A stretch of DNA of 64,000 nucleotides from Solea solea (Eukaryota > Chordata > Actinopteri > Pleuronectiformes > Soleidae). The stretch covers positions 9,953,466 through 10,017,465 of the forward strand of contig NC_081148.1 in NCBI RefSeq assembly GCF_958295425.1, read 5' to 3'. Below the pieces are notes generated by a model. That model searched no databases and was not told the origin of the DNA. It saw only the letters and a program-made list of their open reading frames with translations. Below, one piece after another: positions 33,866 to 46,759 of the stretch; positions within the stretch are counted from its first letter, which is position 1; every line of letters begins with the position of its first letter. Made by a program: the position numbers and the translations under genes.

Positions 33866-36800
33866 ATGGCTTTGTGCATGTGTGTGTGTGTGTGCAGTTG
33901 ATTACATGTACCAGGCCTGTTGTTACACTACTGGTGCATGGTGTTCTCTCAGACCAGTGTGTGTGCTAGTTTATAGTCAAGTTAGTTTTGCCTGTCAGAT
34001 GTTATTGTTCAATGCACTTGTATGTGTTGACTTCTTATAAAATCCTGAATGGTGTAACTGAGAGTCATATGACATGGGTTCGGTTGGGGTGGAGTCAAGG
34101 GGGTGGGGGGGGTTTCACTGACAACACATCCTGTTTACAACCAAATGAAAAACAGACAAAATGTCATAGTTGAAGCGCATGTAACACAGATAGCACTTCC
34201 CTGTTCTCAGATATTCACAGCTTATGTTAAGTAAGTGGTTGCTGCAACAGGTGACCAGTCGTTTGTTGTCATGTGTCACGCTGAACCAGCAACTGTCAAA
34301 AAAGGACTTTGTGATGATTGCAACTGTACGCCACTTTAGGACTTTGTGTTTGTTTTGCCCGTATAAACTCTGATTTCATTCACTCATGTGTCTGCTGATG
34401 CTGATTCCTTCAGGCACAGACGTGTGTATATGTCGTTGTTTCACAGAGAGAGTCTCAGGGCCACAACAAGGGGGATTTCCAATTTTTTTATACACCAGTG
34501 AGCATCATCCCACTGACTATGTGATGGTGTCTAGGAATGTGTAACACAAACTGTGGAACAGGAAGTGATGACTGTAGGATGCTGGGTAATGTAGGCTAAC
34601 ACCATAGCACAGCAGGATAACATGCTGGATCATGTGCACATTTCTGACACACACACACATAGACACATAGGTACACTACAAACTGTACTGCTGAATTAGA
34701 GGGGAGGATCTTTGTTTATGTGTGCCAGCATGCCACTGTGATCCCTCAGACAGTCGTCTGTGCATATTAAGAGGAACACATCGCCCCCAGTCACGACGCA
34801 GTGCTACCAGTGTTCATCAGTGTGTGAGAGAGGTTGTAGGGAAGGAAAGGGAAGGGAACGCAGGGTGGGGAGTTGTTTGTGTCAGGAATATGAATGTTTG
34901 TCTGTATCATATGCTAAATCTTTGTCTGTGTTTGTGTGAGCAGAGAGGAGCAGGGTCGGGGTGCTGACTCACTGTCCATGTCGTGACTGCAGTCTTAAAC
35001 ATTTTTTACTGAAACGAAACAGTGAGAGAGACTGAGAGAGAGGTAGTGAAACCTCTGCACACATGCACACACAAACTTTTGTTGGAATGAAAGTACACAT
35101 AGCTGCTGCATGCAGTTGTGTTTTGGCTGTCTGTGAGGCCCTGTGCATGTTGTTTTGTTTTGACCATGTGACATCAGGATAGTGACATAAAAAGGGGAAC
35201 TAACTAACTGAACAGGTGGAAAACTGAGCTGAGAGGAGGGTGGCGAAGAGATAAGGGGCCATTATATGGAAACAGTGTTAATAAATAATCAATAAGTCAA
35301 ATTCAAACAATAATAATTAATTTGTCTGAAGCGTCAGTGGGTCTTAAAACATCACTCAAATGTATTGCATTCCATCCAAATGACATAAATATTTGACATT
35401 CAAAGTAACATTGACATTGTAAGTTGTACCTATTGATTTAGTCTATATTAAACTTTATTTGACCGTGATACTGATAACGAGGAACTTTTGGTCTTAATAT
35501 TGAGTCCAGTAATAAAGATTCCGGATAAAATTGATTGAAATTAGTTTCCCATTGACGGCACAAATAATTGGTGAGGCTGACTTCTCGTGCATGCGTGCAC
35601 CCTCATGAGCATACTTGACTTTCTGCATGTTTTATGAAGAGACTGTGAATCTATCAGCATGTTGCATTTGTTTGACAAGCCACAAACCATTAGAGTATTT
35701 CTGTTCATTCAGTCAAACATGACATTATCACACACACACACACAAACTAGACTGATCAACTTACATATGCCAGAGGATGCTGATCACTGGGATACTCAGA
35801 TATCGATGGAAAATGTACTGTAACAATAGAAAAGCTACAGGGGGTTCTTTTGAATTCCTTCCTTCCTTCCTTCCTTCCATCCATCAGTCCATACTAAAAT
35901 ATAAAGTGCTTCACATAGGTATTATAAAAATCAATGAGAGACAGAAAAACAAAACCATAAATGATAATGAATATATATATAAAAACAAGCATAAAATGGT
36001 AGTTAAAGAAAGCGGTACGTATAAAACAAAAGTGTAAAAAGCAAACCTCTCTGTCTGTTCTTTACACAGCAAATTAAAAGTTTTCCCATCATCCTCCTGG
36101 AACACAGTGTCAAACCTCAGGAACATCACCTCTGCAAAGGAAAGCACACTGTGTCCTCAGATGACTGAGCCTCTCGCTGCTTGCATTCTCACGAGCACAC
36201 CGATGATTTCCTTCCCCCTCTCATTAAAGCGGGTAGGAGTGGGTAGTGCATTTAGCTCCATCATTTCTATGGAAATAATGAACAGTGGATACATACCAGG
36301 ATCTGTTGTAGTGGCTAATATAAAGGCATTAGACGTGCAGGGGAAACCACAAGAAGCAGTATTCGGAACCCTGTTATTGTGCTCTGTTACAATTTAAAAT
36401 GATTAAGGAGAAATGTGGTGATAAGTGTAAACTATCAGTCTTTCAGTCCAAATGTTAGACGCCTTTTTGTATTGCACCTTAAAACCTGAATCCGTGTTGA
36501 AGTCCACTTCTTTCCCACCTTGGCTTGGAGTTTACTTCCTGTCAGTGCATGTAAGGCCACAGAGGTTGCAGTCATCCAGTGTTGTCGAGGATACTGTTTC
36601 CTCCACTAGCATCAGCCCACACAGCAGTCAGCACAACAGATGGCCAGGAGGGAGGAGAGAGACAGGAAGAACGCCATCATCTTTTCTTTGACACTTTCTG
36701 TCCCTTAGATGTGTTACTAAGCAGAGCTACGTACAAGACACTCTTCTTTTTAAGGTTTATTCTTGATATTCCTCAGATCAGATCTTTCTTTTAAATAGAT

Positions 36801-38299
36801 CATTATTTTTATTGCATTGAGATAATCAAGTGATTCAAAAGAAAAATTCACATAAAGGTTAAAAACACGTTTGAGCTCTGAAAACCCCCTTTATTTGGTA
36901 CTAATATTGAACATAATCGAAACCATACAGTTCCAGAAATTCCACAGCAAATGCCACATACCAACGAGACACATTCATTCATAACACTGGAGCCTGTATC
37001 TTAATGTCTGGGAGGGAGTATGTTCTCTTTTTTCTCCTTGTGGCAGTTCAATAATTTTGGAGGCTGCAGAGGAAATTATTATTGATTTCTGTGATAGCAT
37101 TTTGGGCAAATCTCAGGGGAATCGTGGGGGTATGGGCACATTCATACATGATTTTGTATGATGCAGTGTTAGATTGCATCGCAGGATCCCTGTCGTCGAC
37201 TGAAATGCTGGCTCTGCTCATGTTGCTGTGTGTTTTTGCGAGTTGCTTTCATGTGACTGTATGTACAGTTCTGATCACATGATGAAGACAGTCAGGAAGT
37301 TACTTAATTACATATTCACTGTCTTCCGTTACTGCACATATTGACCTGCATCTTACCATGGTCATAAACATACCTTTACCTTTAATGCCCCATCCCCGCT
37401 GCTTAATTCTTTTGGGAGTTGTCTGTGCTTTAGTCTGTACGTTAAGACTTGTGAGGGGTTCATTTGGGTGCAGTGCAGTGTGGCAGTCATCTTGGCTGAG
37501 TGGGTTCAGTGAGTTCAGTGTTGGAGGCTGGCTGGCTGGCTGGCTAGATCAGGTGGCACAGCCAGATCTCTGATATCAATCATCAGTCGCTGCTACCGCT
37601 GCTGCTGCTGCCGCCACTGTCTGCAGTGTCGCCCTTCTTCTCTCCTCTCCTCCTCCTCGTCCGTCCCGCCTCTGCTGTATAGCCTGTCAACACAACTTAC
37701 TCCCTTTATTGCCATTCACAATCTTTGGCTCTGTGTGCGTCCTCCCATCTCGCTGCCCTGCTCTTGCTCTCCCCTGTGTCTCTCAAACTCATGAATATAT
37801 GGGGCAGTGTAGCAGACAGTGCAGGCTTTGTTATGAATGGCATCCTCTTGCACATCCGGAGGAAGTGTATGCTCCAGTGTGGCTTTACAAACTGTCTCCA
37901 TTGTCCTAAGAATGAGTCACTCTACACTGCAGAGAAGGGCAGTCAGCCAGACAGTCAGACAGACCAACAGCAGAGCGCAAACATACAGACTGGTCTGCAG
38001 AGCCTACAGACAAACAGGAAAAACAGCCAGAGAGCGAGCGTTTGTGACAGCTAGAGCCAGCACAGAGGAGAGACCTGCAACAAGCTGTATACAGACCCCA
38101 GACCACCGACACATGCATAGATACACAGAACACTGTACTGATCTAAATAATCTATCAACCAGTTGATACCCTGTCTTTAAATTGTATGCACTGGTTGATA
38201 TGAATCAGTTTATGAAGCCGCTAAGCTGTTACTTCCTCACTGTGTTTTCAAGACTGTCTCAATATTTGCTATGCTAATGAGAGTCAATATGCTCACAAG

Positions 38300-38390
38300 A
38301 CTTTATTTAACCTTTATTGAACCATGGGAGTCAATTGAGAACCAATTCTCATTTGCAATGACGACCTGGCCAAAGTAGGGTCCTCTCTTT
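38300..38390. repeat. Dispersed repeat (copy of the 54625-54725 type)
   Basis: TTTATTTAACCTTTATTGAACCA, AGAACCAATTCTCATTTGCAA and GACCTGGCCAA match the order of blocks at 54625-54725, a motif set I remember as very common in fish (ACCTTTATTTAACCAGG..GAGATCTCATTT..GACCTGGCCAAG). Confidence 0.6.
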
Positions 38391-40119
38391 TTAAATAAAT
38401 ATTTAATTGAAGGTAAGCAGTAATAATGGAGTTGGCTTTAATTTGTAATTGAAATGAATCAATGTCTACATAAACAAGAAATAGCATCAAATAAAGTTGT
38501 TCAATAATGAGAGTCCCCTAACATTTGGTTACTGACAGGCAGCACTAAGATATAAAATGACATATATTTGTAATAGTTGTGATAACTATGATTACTGGGA
38601 GCAAATATGGTACACATACGAAATAAATGAAAATAATGAGCATCTTAATAATTTTGTTTTCTCAGAACAATTCTGAAGGTCATTCAGAAAGTGTTGAAAG
38701 AAATGTAAGCATTTTTGTCAGCAAATTGCTTCATCGGCGTCGGCATTACTTTGACTGAGCATTACCATGTGCAAATGACCAAAACAGCAGCTGCTTGTTG
38801 TTATAGAGCCTTTAACTTTCCTTAAATGTATATGTACCACAGATAAGTGGAGAGTCATACGTTAAAAAGTGCAGTTTCTGAGCTAAATAGCCTGAAGCTT
38901 AACTCTGGAGAGTCAATCAGTCAGTGAGATTAGTGGTAAGTGGAAGGAAGCATCCTTGTAAGGGCCATGTAAACAGAGGGATGGATTACTGGAAGGGTGG
39001 ATGAATGAACTGATATGGTGAGGGTGAGTCTGGGATAAATGAATGAATGGATGGGTCAATGGATGAAGTGCTGATCTCTGCAGAGAGAAAAACTTGGAAG
39101 GAGGAAGAGAGACGGGATGAAGGGATTGACAGATTGAGTGATGAGATTAGTTTGTAGCTCAGGATCATCGAAATGCTGACCTCAAACATTTGATCACGGT
39201 CTGGATGCACACATTCACATGCATTCACACAAACACACTTCACTGAATTGTTATCATTTATCACCGACTGTACAATTCATGGAGCCACTATGATACTTAT
39301 AGCATCGGTGTGATCACCAGGTCATGGAAAAAGAAAATGGTAAAATACAGTACTATCCATAAATCCTAAACATCACATAAATGTTTCACTAAGCACGAGG
39401 GACGTGCTGTAAAGAGAGTCGTGCGCCATTACCATCATATGACCAGGACGTGAGCGAGGGCTCCATATGTCTGCCACACTGATGATGCCTGGTTAAGAGA
39501 TTAAATAAAAATAAAAACGTGGTATCGAGCCGTCATAGATTCAATGCAATGCAACGACTGATGAAGCATTTTCCAGTTTTGTATTCACTTATCAATTTTT
39601 TATAATCAAATATTCACGCCCATCAATATTTGGTTGGTATCAGATTGGGGCTGATTGGAGGAGGCAGGTTGTAGGGTTTGATTTGTATGATTTAGGGCAA
39701 CACATTAGTGCCTGTTTTTTTAATGGCTACTGTCACCGTTGGTTGGAAAGATAAGTGCTGAAGAGAGTAACCTGTTAGTGAAATATGTTCAATTAATTTG
39801 TTTTTCATCATGGGTTAGGGTTCATGTTAGAATCACATACCCTTTTCTTGGCCTTGGTCAAACTGCATGTTCTTTACTTTGGGGTACTATACAGTACTAC
39901 TCTCTTGGGGGAAAGATAATCCAGATCCCCGTTTGCCTTTCATTTTCAATTCAAGTGTGATCAGTGTTGAGGAAACTCATGATGGTTGAGGAGAGTAGGT
40001 GTGCCAGCCGACGGCCTGCATAGGTCTAGTCACGATACTTCTGTGATCTCCGATTCCTTTGCAGGAGCCTTGTTGTTGTTGATTCACGTGTTTAACAGGA
40101 GCTGGGAGGCCAGCAAAGA

Positions 40120-41000
40120 GCAAAAATAATGAAAAATGGCCAAGGAAGTGGAGGAACACAGGATCATTTTAAGCCTGCAGAAGGGTATAAAGCAGCAAAT
40201 CCCTTAAAAGTGGTTGAATCATTAAAAAGTGTTGGTTAGGGTTTGCTCAGTGATTTGCAAGAGTGAGCAGGAGCAAATTGGGAAAATAAGAAGAAAAAAA
40301 GGTGGATGCCATTATTCTAGAAAAGAAGAATGTGATCAAAGGTGTGATCTCTGGTGCATGTGCGGGGGTGGAACAGTTCTGGATGTGAGGTGGTACAAGG
40401 CCAACGAAGGAGGAAATCTTAATGCCACAGTCTTTAGAACATTTGAGGGAAATGTTCTATCTTCTAAAGTGTTCCTCGAACACTTGGTATTGTGAGTTGC
40501 GGAGAATCAAAGAGGACAACTACACTGCTTTAGTTATGGCCATATGTATTGGAAAGAGGGGATGTGCAAGATGTGCGGGACACACACACACGATGTCTAA
40601 GATTGTGAAGCATCAACTTCTAAGCTCAGAGGTCAGAAATGACTTCATGACGTCATAAACAGAGGCCTTAACGTTTTAGAGTTAGGCTTAGAGTTTCAAG
40701 AATGGTTGACAGCTTGGATGTGGGTGCTTCTCTGCTGATTTAATCAGTGGAAAATCATCAGGACGATATTGCAATTAGAAGGAAAGCCCTCCTAGCATTT
40801 ATAGCTGATGTTTTGTATGTAGTTTGTTAAAAGAAAACTAGATCTCATATAATCACTTTTGTGTCAGAAGCAGGTACAAGGTTCCTGGGGCTGAAGAATC
40901 ATGTCCCTCAGCAACTTCCTGAGTGTATGAAATTGAGTCAGGTGGCCGGTCCCTCTGCCAGAGGGGATGGGGTTAAGAAATCACCACCTTGCCATGCAGG
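40120..41000 (+). pseudogene. Decayed non-LTR retrotransposon ORF1 (CCHC-type)
   Basis: The plus frame at 40229-40495 encodes VRWYKANEGGNLN and FEGNVLSSKVFLEHL, resembling the EVRRLKANRGG..FEGNVLPSKVFLGYL part of fish LINE ORF1 proteins as I remember them. After one in-frame TGA (40493-40495) the same frame continues LHCFSYGHMYWKEGMCKMCG (40520 onward), a damaged zinc-knuckle segment whose intact form is LRCFKCQRYGHVA..C..CARCGG. Farther on, ALLAFIADVLYV (near 40785) resembles the C-terminal part of such ORF1 proteins. Internal stops, the lost knuckle cysteine and the absence of any reverse transcriptase nearby show it is dead. Confidence 0.6.
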
Positions 41001-41089
41001 CAGTTTTGACATTTCTTCAAGCAGCTGGTTTATATGGACAAATCTGAAGGGACAGAACAAGAGGAAAGACTTCGAACAGTGATGGGAGC

Positions 41090-41200
41090 TTTGAACTGCG
41101 TTGAGTAAACTTGAACTTTGTTTAAAGAACTTTGAATTGTGAGTATAGCAACTTTGAACTCTGATTAAGAACTTTGAACTTTGAACAAAGTTCAAGAATA
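41090..41200. repeat. Imperfect AACTTTGAACT repeat with hairpin
   Basis: Variants of GAACTTTGAA recur at least five times in about 100 bases. GAACTTT-GAAC-AAAGTTC (41176-41193) is a perfect 7-bp stem with a 4-base loop. An AATAAA follows at about 41203. It may be the 3' end of the retrotransposon relic upstream. Confidence 0.6.
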
Positions 41201-41567
41201 AGAAATAAATACATTGTGGCTTCCTTTAGAATCCTAGAACGGCAAACGCGCAATAAAATGATTATGTATGCTGCACATGATTTAAATCAACACGCCTACC
41301 ACACAGAGTAGTGTTCCGTAGCTGATTTTGTTGACTGATGTTGGTTTTTTTTGTTGTTGTCGTATTTTTCCCCCCGCAACTAATTGATTAGTTGAAGAAG
41401 TAAGTACAGTTTCAGTTGACAAGGTTTTTCTTATATTTGTATTAGTTCAGAAAGAGAGACAGTAACAGTGGGCCAAAAGAAAGCACACAACATTGAGACA
41501 ATGACACTGATTGTGTCATAAGAAGATGACATTATTATAATATAATAATCTGATTGGGTTATATACA

Positions 41568-41905
41568 CTCATTAGCCACTTTAAGAGCTATACTTGACTC
41601 CTAATGAAGTGTGTAGACTGGCACCTGGTGTTGTCTTTCATCTGCTTCAAGGTTTAAAGTGTTCTGCATACGTTGGTTGTTACAAGTGGTGGCTTGAGAT
41701 GATGTTGGATAACTGCCACTCACTGGCAACACTAGAGATGCTTCTCACCAGTTCAGTCATCTCTGAACCACTCAGACCAGTCACTTATGTCACTTTTCCT
41801 CCTCATTCTGATAATCATGTCTATAGATCTAAATGCACTGAGTTGCTGTCATGTGATTGGCTGATTAGATGTCTTAAGAAGCAGTAGAATAAAGGGCTAT
41901 TGAGG
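41568..41905 (-). mobile_element. Short Tc1-like non-autonomous element
   Basis: The left end TACACTCATTAGCCACTTTAA resembles the terminal repeat TACACTCACCGGCCACTTTA of a fish Tc1-like element. The interior keeps CATCTGCTTCAAGG, CATACGTTGGTTGTTACAAG, TCTGAACCACTCAGACCAGT, CTCATTCTGAT and CATGTGATTGGCTGATTAGA, all antisense to the transposase region also found at 29362-29812. At about 340 bp it has lost most of the transposase. Confidence 0.6.
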
Positions 41906-44078
41906 GTACAGTGTGTGCAGTCTCGTGTGATGCTGCTATTAATGTTAGTGATTGTTGTATGGATGAAATCCAGATGTAACGATACAATGAAAGCTGGTTT
42001 TATGAAAACTTGCTTAGGGCTATCTTTGGTGGGTTTGATTTGAGTTTGTTCCCGTTATGTCTGACTTAATACTTAAGCTGCGTGCCTTGCTGACGTCACG
42101 ACGACCAGTTTAAAGGGACAGTCAGTCTATTTATATCTTTCCACCTGTAATCTGTTTCTGACAGGATTAACAAAGCCACTAGCTGAAGCCTGCTGTGCCA
42201 CAGAGGCACAGTGAAAAATGTGAGCCGTGAATAAATACAGGGATTCACACAGATGCACAGTGAGAAGAACAGTGTGTACAGAACATGTAAGGCACAGAAG
42301 TGTGTAGAATGCGATCACTGCGAGGGTATTTTAGGAAAGCAAGGACAAATGTATGTCTGTTCTCAGCCGAGGAGAAGCTGTGACTGCATGCACGCCTTTT
42401 GCGTGTTTATGTCAAAGTGTCGGGTTAGTTTGCCTGATGAAAACCGAGAGGAGGAAGAGATGAGTGATAAAATGTTTTGTTCTCCCTCAGCCAGTCTCCA
42501 GTTATTAATTAGTTGTCCATGATAAAAAAAAAGTGTAGAGCAGCAAATGGCTGTGGCAGTCATGTCTGCAAGGCTTGGCTCTATGTTCTGAGGGCGCTAA
42601 ATGTCCCCCATATGGTCCACTGGCTGGGGCCTGCTCCTCAACAAGCTCTCATTAAACTAGTGCTTAATATACTGTACCAAGGTAAGGAAGGACATGCACA
42701 CCGTCACCAACTGAGAAACAAATCACAACATCTGACAGAGAATTGGGAACGAAGGGACAGGAGGACAGGGAGGTGGTGTTTGTTTCTGTGTATGTGTGTG
42801 TGCATAAGGTTTGTGTGTCTGTGTTTTCTGAGGCCGACGCTGTATAATTGTTAACTTGCCATCTGTCATCAAGAATAGACTTCTATCTTTGCATGTGTGT
42901 GTGTGCATGCAGAGGAAAGATGAGACGGGAAACAATGAAAGAAACAGCGAGTGAGGTGCAGATGTCTCGCTGCGTATAGTGGCTCGAGCACGAGTTTCTA
43001 TGGTGGACTGCTGTATGGGAGGAGGTGGAGGGGGAGGACGGAGAAGAAAGGAGGGCGAACATCTGCCATAGTCAGATATTGCTCCGTGGTTTGAGTGTTT
43101 CTACACAATATCATGAATTTGAATAGACCAGGGACATGGCCTGCTCATTAAGTATCTTCCAGGACCAGTCAGCCAGGGTTCACAGAGTGCTAGTATTTTT
43201 CAGTGTCTCAGATAGAATATTCTTCACCATGTTTTAACAATAGTGCAAGAGCTGAGGGTTTTTTTTTTTTCTACCATATAGAGGTCCCAATGTTGTGTAT
43301 AAAATAAGGATATTTTCTGTCTTTACAGTGTACGATATTCATATTGAAACAAATAGGTGAATTATTGTGAAAATCATCCCTGTAAAACAAAAAGCTCAGG
43401 CATCTCACACACTGTCATGATGTTGTTCAAGGAAAGTTTTTCATCTGGTCATTCTGGGTTCATGCCAAAATATAGACATTGACACGGAGTTCATTTTAAC
43501 TCACAGTGGTTTATTTTCCCCAGTGTTAAACATCACAGTGGGTTTTAATGAAACACTGAGCTTTGCTTTTTTTTTTTTGATGATTTTAGGACCAATATAA
43601 ATCATCATGGTACTTTTTAAATGAAAATATACTTTTTTAAAATTAAAATAAATGTGTATTCTATGCTGCTCACATCATGACACACAGTATGGTCTTCTTT
43701 GTTCCTTTTGAATTGCCTTTAAAGCCCGAGTGTCTGTCGCTGGCCAGCTGAGGTGGACATGTTGTCAAAAACAGCCTCTAAGACAGAGACGTTACAGCAT
43801 GACAAACACCAGCTCTCCATCAAGGAGAGGGAGGTGTTTGTCTGAGATGGAGTGACATATACATATATATATATGTACAGCATATAACTGTTAACTCTTA
43901 ACTGTTACATATTACTTAGAGTGTGACAGATAAGCAAGCAGTCACTAATTGCGCTCAACCTCTTAATTTTGTTGGTTTAAACTTCAGGTGAGTCACAACT
44001 GGGTTATGCCGCTCTAACCCGTCTGCACACACTGAACTCAAATGCAGTGCCAGTTGAACAGATGGGCTCGGACAGGTG

Positions 44079-44103
44079 GACAGACAGACAGACAGACAGA
44101 CAG
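44079..44103. repeat. (CAGA)n microsatellite
   Basis: Six tandem CAGA units. Confidence 0.95.
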
Positions 44104-44819
44104 GTAGCCATGCAGGCGGGACAGTGGGGAGAGCAGCAGTTAGTGAGGTGGAGAGCACTTATTGTCGGCCCTTCAGTGCAACACATGAATGGATCTTTTG
44201 GAGTGAGGCACGGCTGGGCTGGTGTGTGTTTTTCTTGTATGTGTGTGTGGTGGGAGGTTGTGATGGGGGGGGGGGGCACTTGACATTACTTAGGGTATAG
44301 TACTTGATTGTTTACTTTTTCCTGCATGGCTGAGCTGTATTCTTGTGTGTGTGTGTGTGTGTGCATGTGTGTATATTGTGTGTGAGGCTGCAGTGCGTTG
44401 AAGTTTACAGACAGAAAGACAAATAGCACAATGCATCTTTGCTGCTCTAGGAAAGGGGGGGGGGTTACACAAAAGACCAGAGGGGACTTACACACACACA
44501 TATATATAACGCCAGCTGCTGCCCACAGCTCCAGCCCAGTATTACTGAATTAATAATACAGAGCTGACCACTCTGGAATAATACACACATAAGAATTACA
44601 CACATAGACACACACATATGCATGCACAAAGCTTTGCACCTGTTCATTACTGCTTAACTGGACAGGACTGAGCTAGTTAACCCCCTCCCCTCATCACACA
44701 CACACGCACACTCCATGTTGCCTGTCTGTGTTGTAGGCAACACTTAGACAGCTGTGTCTGTCTCGTGGCCCCTCCTCCTCTTGTCCTGATCGACAGCTAA
44801 TCCTGCTGACGGACTGACT

Positions 44820-45100
44820 GACTGGTCCGGCTTCCCAGTCTATTTGTCTGATATGATGTGCCGTGTATTTTAATGTCGTCGCAGCTCACACTTATATTTA
44901 GAAAAGGATGTGCGGCGCTTTGGCAGAGAACGCCGGTGGATTTGAATGCCAATGATGCACCGTAAAATAAATGAAGAAATCGATGATGCCAACACACAAT
45001 GTCGTCCAAAGGAGAGAACAGAGAGAGGCAATACACCAGCAATCAGTGCAATTTAATTAGCCTACTCACTGGATGGTGTGTGCATTTCTTAATCACATCG
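44820..45100. promoter_or_regulatory. Candidate intronic enhancer in akt3
   Basis: A repeat-free island within the repeat-rich intron, with TTTAATTAG (about 45052), an NFI-like TTGGCAGAGAACGCC (44920-44934) and TGATTTGAATG-like AT-rich cores. The enhancer reading is by appearance only. Confidence 0.2.
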
Positions 45101-46585
45101 GATCCTCTGCATTCTGAACATATACAGCGTTGCATCTCCCAATTTTCTTGGGTGTTTGAATGCAGTTGAGAGGGTTTTGTTTTGTGCTGTTAGCTCAGAC
45201 TGTATTTTTACCTTCTTAACACACTAGAGGACCAGAACAGATCAGTCTTTGTGTTTTCAGCATGTGACGCTTTTGTACTGGTGCATGTTTGTGTACGTGT
45301 GGGTGGAAAGGTGTTTTTGGAGAAAATAAACTGTCCAACTGAGCTCGGTATATGATCTCGATCTGAGATGAACATTATTTGTGTGTAATTTGTGGCTACA
45401 GAATTTGTTTTACTGCCCCCCCAAAAAGAAAAAATGGTTGAACTGAATTGATATTTCGGAAAAAAATGTAAGTGTAACATAACTTTACTGTAGTTTGAAT
45501 GGACTTCATTCATTTATATGTTTCTTTTTTCCTTAGTGCTTAAATTTAGCATTACTGTACGTGCGCACAAGTGACTGAAGTGAATCTTATTCCCTTTTCA
45601 CTCCCTTAGCATCAACGATAACTATGACATCTTATGCTACACTGACCTTTTTTATTATTCAGGATCCAGTTTTCTTTATTATTAGAACTCTCCTCCATTG
45701 ACCTCCATTCTAAATGAGTTACTGTGATTTAGCAGTCTTTCATTATAATAACGATAATAATAATAATAGTACTTCTGACAGTGAACTGTGAATACAAACA
45801 AAGTCTAGAAATCAGTAATGTGGAGGGTAGGTGAGTGGAAATGTGCCGTTATCTTTTTAAAACTCTCTAATGTGTGAGAGAAAAATAAATCTCACTGGAC
45901 TGAGGCTGACCCAGTCTTTCATATTATACACAAGGTCACACTAGGCCCAGGTGTGTCTCCTGTCTGTAATGATCCTGTTTCACAGGACAAGTCTCTGCAA
46001 ACAGCAGAGCACAGAGCAGGAGACAGGTGAGAAGGGCAGAGAGGCCATCACAAAACAACCTCATCATTAAGGAGGGGAAACTTGTCCTCAGTTGTACGGT
46101 TACTTTATACATTTAAACATTCTCCTTGGGTGCTATATGTTTTTAGCTATAATGAGTAGCAACACATCGTCGTCATAATAATAATAACAATATTTTGAAT
46201 TAAGTTGATTTAAATTGTACAATTTCACTTGACAGACATCCCAGAGTGCAATAGAATCTTATTATATAGAAAGTCTAAAATTTGCACACTGGATTTTGTG
46301 ATTGATCATTGTAATGGCATTTAATGCAGCAGTGACGTGTCATTTCCCGTCTCATTCTCCCTGGTAATGTCTTAAAAACCTTGAATGGAATGTACTGTAC
46401 ATGAAGAGAAGTTTCATATTTCAGGTTGACAGAAAAGGAAGGAAAGTTATTAACGTAGTAATGACTTAAGACTGTACAGTAAGCTTGGAGTCGTTGGGGC
46501 TAAGTGACCTTCACAACCACACTGTACGCATATGTGTGTGTGTGTGTCTATGTGCGTGTCCATATGTGAGCGGCTGTAGGTATAT

Positions 46586-46759
46586 GGGGGGGGGGGGGCT
46601 GGGGGGGGTAGCTGGGTAGCCACACAGCCTCCTGTCTGGCACAGGTGGTGTTGAGCAGCAGCCCTCCAGCTAAGATGCTAATATGCTAACACTGCACTAA
46701 TCCTAGGGTGCTTTAGGACCCTGTCACACCCCCACCCCCCCCCCCCCCCCCCCCCCCCC
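46586..46759. repeat. G13/G8 tract and C25 tract, facing each other
   Basis: G runs at 46586-46598 and 46601-46608 are followed by a 25-base C homopolymer at 46735-46759 (with CCCCCA just before it). The runs are complementary and about 130 bases apart. Confidence 0.85.
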
